Positions 54,833 to 64,000 of a stretch of DNA of 64,000 nucleotides are shown piece after piece. Source of the DNA: Coprinellus micaceus (Eukaryota > Basidiomycota > Agaricomycetes > Agaricales > Psathyrellaceae); the NCBI GenBank assembly GCA_951394405.1, contig OX596345.1, forward strand, positions 1,426,001 to 1,490,000. The letters are read 5' to 3'. A program made the translations under genes and the position numbers. The notes under the pieces are model-generated. The model had not been told where the DNA came from. It did no database searches and saw only the letters and a list, made by a program, of their open reading frames with translations. Position 1 is the stretch's first letter; each line of letters begins with the position of its first letter.

Positions 54833-55228
54833 ATGTCCAGCCTCCAGGGCTATGTTGACCGTCGCGTTGAACTCATTCTCCAGGATGGCCGTGTAATTAT
54901 CGTGAGTCCGACCCCTCTGTACAATTCCGATTCCCTGACATCGGTGATCCAGGGCATCTTGGCTGGCTTTGACCAAAAATCCAACGTCGTGCTCTCCGAC
55001 TCGAAGGAACGCGTCTATAGCATGGATGAAGGAGTGGAAGAGATACCATTGGGACTGTATCTCGTCAAGGGCGACATGATGTGCGTTGCGCTCAGCCCTG
55101 CTCTCCCCGCTCCTCCTCACAGTTCCCTATCCTGCAGCATCCTGATCGGGGAGTTGGACGAAGATATAGATCAGTCTACAGATTTGTCGACCATCCGAGC
55201 TGAACCTCTACTACCCGTTCGCTATTGA
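54833..55228 (+). CDS. LSM8: U6 snRNA-associated Sm-like protein LSm8
   Basis: Three exons (54833-54901, 54953-55080, 55138-55228; introns 51 and 57 nt) encode 95 residues, the normal length for LSm8. The Sm1 motif is split by the first intron: YVDRRVELILQDGRVIIV then GILAGFDQKSNVVLSDSKERVYS. The Sm2 part is LYLVKGDMI-ILIGELDED, and the C-terminus DLSTIRAEPLLPV is the LSm8 hallmark. The protein replaces LSm1 in the nuclear LSm2-8 ring that binds the 3' end of U6 snRNA. It is highly conserved and single-copy in most fungi, so it is a good marker for placing this contig. The start is the ATG giving MSSLQGYVD; the longer upstream frame is not supported by the family. Confidence 0.95.
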   Translation: MSSLQGYVDRRVELILQDGRVIIVSPTPLYNSDSLTSVIQGILAGFDQKSNVVLSDSKERVYSMDEGVEEIPLGLYLVKGDMMCVALSPALPAPPHSSLSCSILIGELDEDIDQSTDLSTIRAEPLLPVRY

Positions 55229-56180
55229 GGCACACGAAAGCTTGGATGAAACTCAACAATAGTCGCCTACAGTTAGGCGCTCCCGCAATCAGGTAAACTG
55301 GCAAAGCGAACGAAGGTGTCGCGTCACCCAAATACAGAGTGGCTCTACGCGTCATCTCATCGCTGCGTGGCTCGTGTGCGAGGAATGCAAGCCTTAGGTC
55401 TTCACAAAGTAAGGATCCTCTCGAGCCGGACGATCAGCATCACAATCCTATCTGGCCATCCTCGTACCCCATCTTGTATCAGGCTCGCCCCAATCATGCC
55501 CAAATACACCATGTCTCTTGCCAAGTTTATCTCGGCCAGCGATTACTTCGACCCTCTCGAGCCAGAGTCGCGATAGTCCATCTCGGATGCAAGATTGAGG
55601 CGAGATGACTACTCACCTCGAGTTTCCATGGCGCAGGCATTCCGATGGATTGCCTGTCTTCGCGATGATTGACCGGTTAGTCAATTTGACTGGAAGGATT
55701 TTAGGTGACCAAAAGCGCGAAACTGGGCGCTCTTCAGTTTCGCGCTGCTCGGCGTCCCCGGCCCCAATTGAAATGACGCATTAGGCACTCGAGAGCAATA
55801 AGCATCTCCAGAAACTACCCGAGATCCAGCGGCGAGCGCCCGTGAGTGCTCAAGCTTGCCGAGGGTTCACCCACTCGGAGCGTCTATTTTAAAGCCGGAG
55901 AAGGACGTCTACAGGGTTGCGAACGTTATAATACACAGACAGGACCAGGATCATCTAACGGACTAGTGTCAATGGAAGCAGATATAGAATACAGCAGCAG
56001 GCGCCGAGGAGTGGGTATAAATAACTTGTCTAAATGCTACAGGTTGGAGAGCGGGAGATGTGGGGAAAGAGTCCTTTGAAAGTCCATTACCATGAAGAAC
56101 GAAGCCGAGGCTGTTGCAGGTAGGATCATAACATCCGTGAGGAGGAGAGAAACCAACTCTGTCGGTCTCTTTGCGTACAT
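55229..56180. other. Intergenic, no gene seen
   Basis: Short ORFs only, with no recognisable motif. Confidence 0.5.
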
Positions 56181-56954
56181 TCAATCAAGGCTTCGTCCTG
56201 ACGTGAACAGCACAGCTGCAAGGATGCAAACATCCAAGAGACCAGCCTGGATAGCTGGAGCCGTGATCTCGAGCGACACTATGACCCCGTCTGTGCCATT
56301 GCCCTTGACGATGCGGGCAACGAATTCCGAGGTAGTTCCTCCTGCCGTATAGCACTGCAACAAGCGCGAAGAACGGGAGAAAGGGAGTCAGCATGTGTCA
56401 TATCCAAGGAGCACTCGAAAGACACATACGAAAAACATGCCGGTATTAAACATCCAGCGATACTCTCTTCCTCTAGCGCTCATGGCTCGGAATCGTCTGT
56501 CTCCGGTCCAACAGAGCCATTGCCCAGCAGGCTGATGTGCAACAGCGCCCGCAAGGGAGACAAACGGGCTCTGAGCCTGCCACTCTATTTTCCCTACTGC
56601 TTCCCCCCGCGTCGATCCGGCTTGCTCGTTGATTAGGATCGTGTGCCCAACACCATGAGTAGCCACGGTGAAGTACTTCTGACCTTGAGGCCCTACCACG
56701 TTAGAGTTCAAGAGGGCGTTGGTCGGCGATGTGAAATGGAAGGTGGTGATTTGCATGTTGGCGTTTGGCGCTTGATTTGCAGGTCCACCGCTCGGGTTCG
56801 TTGGGAGGTAACCGAGAGGCAGGCCGTAGTTAGACGGCCCAGATGGTAGTGCTCCATAGATAGAGGGCGACAGCAGATTGTTGTCGCGAGCTTCCGCTGC
56901 GACTTGGCCGGGGGTGGGATAGGCCCACTGTGAAAATGGATTCTCGCCAGGCAT
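56181..56954 (-). CDS. DUF6593-like basidiomycete protein
   Basis: Exons 56954-56430 and 56354-56181 (75-nt phase-0 intron) give 232 residues. A Pro/Gly/Asn-rich N-terminal third (MPGENPFSQWAYPTPGQ) precedes a compact beta-rich domain. Its blocks are TTFHFTSPTNALLNSNVVGP, YFTVATHG, HTILINEQAG, AVGKIEWQAQSPF, WLCWTGDRRFRA and GREYRWMF, with a hydrophobic C-terminal strand/helix (LLDVCILAAVLF). From memory this resembles the DUF6593 domain, widespread and multicopy in Agaricomycetes and of unknown function; the fold may be related to the LURP-one/tubby type. No signal peptide. Label moderately sure, gene model good. Confidence 0.75.
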
Positions 56955-59776
56955 TTGAGCTGGGGGTCAAGTTGGTTGGAGAAGAGATGTAAGTCCCAGT
57001 TGGGGAGCGAGAGCAGTCGGGTGCGGATTGATGAAGAGAAAACAGTGTTTGGGAGATCGCCTGAATACGTGAGGGCCTCAGAGGAGGCCGCCTGTAGTCC
57101 GGGGTGTGAGGAATGGTGTTCTGAGCTCTGTGGCATGGGTCCCTTATATACATCCCGCTGTACATCTCTCGGGCACTCGGTTGAGATCGATCGAGGATTA
57201 GCGCTATCATCACTGGAAATAGTCCCGGTATGACCGCGTAGTATGTGAATGGGCCAAAACGTTGAATCATACCTGCGGACCGTACTATGATGGACACCGG
57301 CAGCTTGTAGATTGGCCTACGTGGAATCGTGATCGACTCATCGCTTCGAGGTTCGATATCCCAAGGATATCCTCCCCGACTCACCTGTTCAGGTACTTTG
57401 CAACGTGTGCAGGTTGATGTAGCGCAGCCGAGAATTTTTGTCTTGACGTCTGTCGGCCGCGACGAGTCACCAGGCTTGAACTCTGTCCGGATTCGTCGAG
57501 CAGCCGCAAGGCCAGGTGATACAGGGACACACCCAGTTGGAGATGGAGAGGTACACAGATCGATACACCCACATCAACATCCCTGGACTTCTCGGCGACT
57601 GAAATGGGAGGTTCATAATGGGGAATAAGTGACGAAACAGCATAAGCGCCGGCGGACAAGTCAATTGAGATCGATCAGCAATGATGCTCCGTGGACCTTC
57701 GAGTCTCTGGAGGGTCCCCGTACGGAAAGCGCCCTTGGGTTCTTCATACTTTGCTGCATCAGCATCGCTTGTTCTTGACAAGGAGAACGAGATGATAGTG
57801 GGAACACAACTAACCTCCACACAGACCCACACCTTCTCACCACACAGGAGCCCACACGTACAACTACACACCTTTTACAGCTCTTCCCGATTCGTCGCCG
57901 AGACGACCATATGTTGCATGGCGATCATTAGCAGTCCTGCTTAATTCCAATCAAAGTGGGACATATCTCGGTAACATAGACCTCAACCTGCCTCAGTGGA
58001 AGAGTTGGTGCCCTCAGACTGCATTGAAGGAGGACGCCCACCTCACGTTCCGCAGCAAGCACACCGACGTCGCCGATCGTTTTGACTACGCACCTGATCC
58101 GTTGGCCTAAATAGGGACGGCGATGACATGCTTCCCTGTCTGGCCCCCGCATTGGCAGGCTTCGGAAGCCCCTGAAGGATCGGAAAGCGTTAAGCGCTCA
58201 TGTGTTATTCGAAGATTCTTACTCGAAACGAGGGGTCCTACGACCGTACAGTGAGGGTGGAGGGGGGATATCAGTCGTGATAATAGGAGCACCGCCTGAG
58301 GCCCTGAGAGTGCCAGTTGGCTTTGAGCTGCTGAGTAATCTCGAAGTCTCCCGGTCTCAACCCACCATATGCAATGTTCCAAATGAATGTTTGCCATAGC
58401 ACCGAGAATCATATTGAAGCTATTTCAGGGAATCCCCATCCCAATTCGGAGTGGGTGTATTTTGGTGCGTTCGGGCCACCAGCCGGGTGGGCACGCAAGC
58501 CACTGGCTTGAGTTAGTTGAGTCGCTACGAGGATAGCCTGATACCGCTTAGAAATTTACAAACCCCTGGCCGCAGTACCGTATTCCAAGCGCATCCTCGA
58601 TATTTCCAGAACTGAAGTTTCATGTGACCCTCCCTAAGAGCGTCAGTAAAGAGTTCCGGGAGACAATTTTGGCGTCGTATTCTGCGAAGCTTGGGTCTTT
58701 TCTCTGCACCAGCGCTGATGTCAAGGTGAGATAGCATGGCTGTTTCGAAGGCGCATCATGATGGGGTTTGAAGTATGTATAAGTATCTTGGTCTTGTACT
58801 TTGAAGAAGTCGCGGGTAGGCTGTATGTAAGCGAGGCGAATTGTTGAGTGAGGATTTCAAGGTCCACGTTATTTTTGCTGCGGAGGGATGGGCGTGCGTA
58901 GATCCTAGGAATGACATCCTCACCTTCGGATGCTGGAGAGTGTGGCCGCGAGTACAGCCTGAAAGATGATCCTCGGTTAATTCAGAGCGCGAAACTTGAG
59001 ACGAAAAGGAGGCCATACACCCACCTGTTTTCAGCGAAGGGAAATTGAACCACATGGCCATTGCCCAGGGACGAGATGTTGAGCGAGGCAGTACCAGTCC
59101 GATCACTTGAAATTGATGCGAGATTGGCTATTGATGGGTGAAGGTCAATCGGAGTACTCTGCGAAGGAGTGCATACCCTTGAATCGAGCAGTTATGAGTC
59201 AGGATTACAGGGATACAGGTACCCGGGAGTGAGAACTGGTAATATTAGTGGTTCATGTGAGATCGAAAGCTAAGAAAACGTTGCTATGAGGAGTGCAGCT
59301 GCGTTCTCCGGTATCGCCTTCCAAAGACATAGCTTCACGGCATAGCAGAATCTAGTGTAAATGAGACCTTGACTTGGGTTCGCATGGTGAACTGCTACGA
59401 GTTTAGGAAACTTCAAAAAGGAGGGGATCGCACGCCTCCCATATGGCATCTTTTACCACTTCGGCCACTAGCCGCGGACGTCCTGGGCGATTGGCCGAAA
59501 GTCTGCCCTCTCGGTTCCCGGTTCGACGGTTTGGGGTATTTGGTTTGAAAGATATCAGACCTGGGGGAATACATACTTCATACACGTATCCCAGGTATGC
59601 GAAAAGGGTCGGGCAAGAATAATCCGTGCGAACCGGGAGGCTCTGCGAAAAGAAAGATGGGGCACTCTTAAAAATACACATTTGAGTTTTTGCTGTAGAA
59701 CTAACGAAATAACAGCTCTTGGCAAGTCGGGTCAGCCACTTTCCCTCCGATAGCCGAGTAAAGGGACGGACCTTGG
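56955..59776. other. No clear gene; weak minus-strand coding hints near 58.6-59.2 kb
   Basis: On the minus strand around 59150-59010 an open segment reads SSDRTGTASLNISSLGNGHV and then VQFPFAENR before a GTGGGT donor. Around 58860-58730 another reads NNVDLEILTQQFASLTYSL. They look like exons but could not be joined into a model. The remainder (57140-58500) shows nothing recognisable. Confidence 0.3.
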
Positions 59777-61122
59777 TTACTTCTGGGACTTCAGGTGGCC
59801 GGTCCACCACTCCTCGAATAAGCACAGATCAAGGCCGCCCTCCAGACCGAGGGCTTCAGTAGTCGAAGTGTCCAGCTGACAATCCCGAGGCCTACTCGTT
59901 GCTTCGGCCGCAGATGGGGGTTCTGCATTCGGAACGATGTGGTCATGAGGTGATTCAAGTATCTTCGCAAAGACGAGACACATCTCGTATTTGGTGTAGG
60001 GCTCGTCCCCAGAATAGTGCAAGATCTCGGGAAGCGGCCTCTTTATGTCTGTAGAGAGTCACGCGCAAGAGGGCCAGTCAACTAAATCGAAGGGAAATGA
60101 GCAGTGAAAATAGAAGAATCACCAGTGAGCCGCCTGAGAAATTTGGCGATGTCGATCACGTTAGTTGGGTATCTAGTCGCGAAGTGGTCCATGGTATATT
60201 TCTTCCCCGACCGATCGTGCACGATATCCAGCAGGCAGTTCACCGCAGAATCAGTGTTATTGGGGGCAGGGCCATACCTATTGGCTGCAGTGAGAACCGT
60301 GACAATACAACCGAACGATGTGACTCACAAAATGGGAACACGCAAAATAATTGCTTGGGCGCCATGCGCAGAGAGAATCGCCTCCTCGCCTCCTCTCTTT
60401 TGCTTACCATAGAGATTGAGAGGGTTCGGAAGAGAGGTAGGAGAGTAAGGCGGGTTCGTCCCGTCGAAAACGTAGTCTGCAGGTACTGAGTGGTGAGCGT
60501 CTGACAACGAGTGGGAGAGATGAAATAGCTTCGAACCAGTTGAGATGTAGACGAGTGTAAAGTTTAGTTCCTTCGAGAGCTCAGCGAGATATCCGGGAAC
60601 CTCAGAGTTCAGCTGTCCCATGTTATCACTTTCTCAGAAGAACTGCCTTGAAAGGCCAAAGCCGACAATACCCACCGTCTTGGTACCCTCAGGATTCTTC
60701 AGATCGAGGTTATTTGCATGATTTCAGATACTGTAGGTCCCACCCACCTGCTCGGCAACGTCTGGTCTTCTCTCTGCAGCACAGTGCAAAACCCCTGCAT
60801 TGGATGATTAGATCGAGAGGCGCTGTACGACGGTGACGAAACTTGAGATGGGTACTTACAGTCTGGCTTGAACTCCGCGAACTTGGTGCGAACATCGGCT
60901 TGATTTGTGAGGTCAAGCTGTACGAGACCACCTCCGGTGCGAGAGAAGGACAGTGGGAGTACATCGACCTGTGACGACTCGAAGATACGCCTCACAGCTG
61001 ACCCAAGAACTCCCGAAGCACCTGAAGTTCGAGGGCATCGTCGATTTTGGAATGGTTAGGCGAAATATTGTGGCTAGGAAGCTGCTGGTTGCTTAGGCCT
61101 CACCTGTTACAATGGCTTTCAT
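59777..61122 (-). CDS. RmlD/MAT2B-like NAD(P)-binding protein
   Basis: Eight exons on the minus strand (61122-61104, 61021-60860, 60794-60748, 60696-60676, 60612-60537, 60476-60329, 60277-60123, 60048-59777), all phase-consistent, give 299 residues. The Rossmann start MKAIVTGASGVLGSAVRRIF has the GxxGxxG motif. VLHCAAERRPDV, the active-site strand TLVYISTDYVFDG and LYGKQKRGGEEAIL (YxxxK) follow, then ILRVPILYGP. The C-terminal part has HYSGDEPYTKYEMCLVFAKIL and ends LFEEWWTGHLKSQK. This order fits the short-chain family of dTDP-4-dehydrorhamnose reductases and methionine adenosyltransferase 2 subunit beta. In fungi without rhamnose synthesis the MAT2B-type assignment is the more common one, where it would regulate S-adenosylmethionine synthetase. 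The 19-nt first exon and 21-nt fourth exon make the gene easy to misannotate. Confidence 0.88.
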
Positions 61123-63251
61123 ATTTCTTCCCTGCTGTATGGTATGCGGCGAATACCTGGCCTGCTCCTAGATGGATAGCAGGAGAAGTGGCCTTGAAGT
61201 TGAAGTGGGAAATGGGATTCAGGTACCTCGTTCGCCGGCTCCGCTTCGGCCGGCTGACGTCTCGGCAATTTGCGAAGTCATACCTTGGGACAGATTTCCC
61301 ACAGTCGAGGCTTGAACCTCTCCCTCATCGTCCTTCGCGTCGTGCTCGAACTCCTTGGCCATCATGCAGCCACCGATGGGCGACCATAGAAGTTCCCTAT
61401 GCGATTGGATTTTTATCTTCACTTCAGCCAGAAATGCACCCGAACCTATATGGGCCCTGGGGCCCATTTCCTGGAATAACCACCGGGGAACCCACTTTCA
61501 TTCCCATGTCCTCGATCTGGTTTTGAGTCTTCACCAATGGGATGGAGTGGCAGTCATGCCATCTGAGAGAGCGGTGCTGGGAAGCCCTTGGGCGGTTTGC
61601 CACAGTCGCTGGGACGGATATTGTGCGCGTCGAAGGGGGAGGTCGTGGAATCCAGGTCCGCATTATTGTCAGAGTATGACATGTTTCCTTCCCCTGGAGT
61701 TTCCACCAAGTCAAGATTCCCACTTACGCCACCGCACCTCCGACAACGAGCAGACCGCGTCGGTATCCTCGAGTTGCCCAACGTCGACGACCATAGCTTA
61801 ATTGTGCCAGTCGGTAAGCCTTCGTGTTTCCCAACGATGCGTTCTTTCAGTCTCGAAGCTGATCAGAAGCAAGAAAGCCTTCCTACTCGACAAATGGGTA
61901 TGAGGCTTGGATACTGGCCCACGCTAACCAAAGATTACGGGGGAAGCTTCCCATTTCTAGCCTTCCCTCACAGAATCGAAAATGAAGAAGACTTCTTCGC
62001 CATGTTCTGTCACATCCTTCGTTCGATTCGCCAACTGGGCACTTTCATCTCAGGATCGAGCAGTTTCCGTAATCGAGGTAAGAACCACCTTACGTCGTCC
62101 TCAATCCGCTAATCAGACGTCCGTACTTTCTTCATTGTTCCGTAGATTCCACCTTCGTTCCATGACCGGCTATCCAAATGGCCTCGTTATCCGGTACAGG
62201 GCGGCCATACCCATCTCGCCCACAAGAAATTCGGAGGCCGCCTTTACCCTGTGGTGGTACTTAAGGTCAACTTACAGGGTCTGTTCTGTCCTTTACGCAG
62301 TCCGCATGGTGCTGCTCTCACTCATGACCAGACCTAGAAACCGTGCGATGGTGGCTTCACTTTCCCTGATGTTCTTGACAGGTTTCCAAAAATCTTTTCG
62401 ATTCTGGATCTTATATGTCATTCAGCTTTGCAGCCGCGGAGGCATTCTCCTTCCCGAACCCGCCTCCGGTGGTCTCTTTCGCGATACCCCAGACGGCAAC
62501 TAAAGAGCTTACCAGCTTCATTATGGCTCGCTGGAATTATAGCATTGTACAACGTGATCCCTGCTCAGGGCAACTACTCGGTGAAACCAATGACCACACC
62601 GCTTGCATCGCTGGTCTATCATATCTGTCCGTTCTATGAATGCCATGCATTCACTGCGATTTTTCATACTCGTGGCTGTGGCTTTTCGAGAAGCAAGTCT
62701 GCACCTAGGTCGTGGCTATCGTGAAAACCCAGCTCACCATCTGTTGAAGAACTTAGGTACGGGCTAATATCATGATACCATGTGCTGTGGCTTTCCTACG
62801 TTGCAGGCTCTACTCAAAGTCTCGCGCTGTGCTGCGGTGCCCTGGTCAGCGACGGATCAGACAGCGATAATACATTCGTCTTCTCATGAAATGTTCTACG
62901 GAAATGTTCCACCATCCGAAGCATCCTGATGGGCGTGAGATGAGAAGGTGCGCACACACTTTGAGTTCTCTCTGAAGACAGCAATTGGCTTTGGGGGATC
63001 GTCCTGCGTCGCCAGTTACCAGTCCTTTGGGTATCCCATTTTATTCGGGCGCACCTTCTAGGTCGGGTGACGAGAGATGTTGGGTTTTCTCTACAGACAT
63101 CAGTTCCTTTCGGCGTTACCAAGCAATATGTGTGGTTCCACACCCATCCAAGGGTATGACTCTCTCTAGAAGAATTTTCTCAATCAAGGGCTATATATTC
63201 AGGCATTTCGACTGCTTAGTCTTGATATTCTGACGTCCCCATCCTCCCAAG
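61123..63251. other. Unresolved stretch with possible plus-strand exons
   Basis: Open plus-strand segments bounded by good splice sites occur at about 61983-62075 (MKKTSSPCSVTSFVRFANWA, then donor GTAAGA) and 62144-62268 (IPPSFHDRLSKWPRYPVQGG). I recognise no family and cannot fix a start or end. It could be an intron-rich gene of unknown type or the 5' region of the downstream gene. Confidence 0.3.
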
Positions 63252-64000
63252 ATGCGTCGCCGTGCCATGACAGAATCTCTTCCTTCCCCCAGTGGGGCAA
63301 CACCTCGTTCGACGATGCCTCTGGCTATCTCCTCGCATGTCTCTACATATCGGTGCGCGCACTCGGCCTTCTTTGCCTTTCATGTTCTGATTGCGGCTTT
63401 AGTGCTTCGCACTTAGAGCTGCAATTGTATAGTCCATCCCTGAGGGTAAGCGCCCAGGGACCGATCGCTGTATTCAGTGATCACGACCAACTCTCTGGGA
63501 GGGTGGTCCTGGATCACCAGGCCCACCACACCGGGAAGCTGATCTTATCGGTAAGCCATTGCTTTGCAAGCGGGACAGTATAGTCTAAAACCGTACCCTT
63601 CTATGTAGGTTGAAGGGTGTTTCCTATATCCAGGCCAGGTAGGTTCCCCGTCCTCTGAGCCGACGAAGCACGTATTCTGCAGGGTCTCCCACACAATTGA
63701 CGTCGCACCCCCGCTACCAACGACCTCTGGCTTCACCTTCCGGGACGTGTTCGGGATGCGGAGGGCTCCCAGCTCTTCGCACCTGAGTCTTAAATCTGTC
63801 TCAACGGAACGCTCCTATCCCTTCCAACTATCCCTTCCTCAAGGCAGCAAACCTGGCGAAGAGATGCCACCTTCTTTCATTTCCCAGACTGTCGATGGTA
63901 ACCCCATGACCACCCCATGCGAAATCTCCTACAAATTCTTCCTAACATGGCATCCTGAACTATTCGCTGAGCCCCCTTCATGGTAAGTACTTCAGTCCAT
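63252..64000 (+). CDS. Arrestin-like protein, N-terminal part (runs off the window)
   Basis: Exons 63252-63352, 63403-63550 and 63609-63982 join through 50- and 58-nt introns. A GTAAGT donor at 63983 shows the gene continues past the window. After MRRRAMTESLPSPSG the arrestin N-domain pattern appears: LELQLYSPSLRVSAQGPIAVFSDHDQLSGRVVLD, HHTGKLILSVEGCFLYPGQ, then SYPFQLSLPQGSKPGEEMPPSF and CEISYKFFLTWHP. In fungi such proteins act as adaptors for Rsp5-type ubiquitin ligases in transporter endocytosis; basidiomycete versions are largely unstudied. ATG choice: the first in-frame ATG; a second at 63267 is possible. The Pro-Tyr motifs expected further on are outside the window. Confidence 0.75.

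Noticed and set aside
1..64000. tRNA or rRNA genes
   Set aside because: Scanning for T-loop-like GGTTCRA boxes and cloverleaf partners gave no acceptable candidate; this is not an exhaustive search.

Overview
The window looks like nuclear DNA of a filamentous basidiomycete, most likely an Agaricomycete. Genes are split by many short GT-AG introns (about 46-82 nt, with a few longer ones). The gene families also fit: expanded divergent F-box proteins, a basidiomycete-type NACHT NTPase, DUF6593-like and DUF6698-like proteins, a multi-exon P450 and a Ty1/copia element. Species cannot be named from the sequence. All exon models were built by hand from splice consensus, reading-frame continuity and comparison between paralogs inside the window. 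Family names rest on remembered motifs, not on searches.

Layout. 1-6.9 kb is gene-poor: a possible MITE, a decayed Hsp70 pseudogene, and dispersed or tandem repeats around it. At 6.9-8.4 kb is an intact eight-exon gene of a basidiomycete-specific family (DUF6698-like), followed by about 3.9 kb of unresolved sequence. 12.3-27.4 kb is an F-box cluster. One gene has a Cys-rich insert. It is followed by three tandem paralogs sharing one architecture: a long exon 1, a phase-1 intron after a conserved Y-F-x-FLSG-type end, and a short exon 2. The first paralog is frameshifted and the second is intact. The third is split by a full-length copia retrotransposon (20431-26638) with identical 383-bp LTRs, a 5-bp target duplication and an uninterrupted 1608-codon gag-pol ORF. 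This is a very recent insertion.

27.4-39 kb is sparse: a 13-exon P450 with one suspicious exon junction, a member (33.1 kb) of an unrecognised two-member family, and a non-autonomous DNA transposon with 52-bp inverted repeats and a 10-bp target duplication (35.0-35.9 kb).

39-55 kb is gene-dense. It holds two tandem F-box genes of a second family on the minus strand, an RMD1/RMD8-type (DUF155) membrane protein, a NACHT gene with one in-frame stop, the second member of the unrecognised family, a third family-2 F-box gene, a sugar-phosphate/nucleotide-sugar transporter, and LSM8.

55-64 kb carries a DUF6593-like gene, a MAT2B/RmlD-like reductase (eight exons), unresolved sequence, and the 5' part of an arrestin-like gene that runs off the window.

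Functionally this is a mix of conserved housekeeping genes (LSM8, the transporter, DUF155, the MAT2B-like protein) and fast-evolving accessory families (F-box, NACHT, P450, lineage-specific unknowns), with transposon insertion and gene decay visible in progress.
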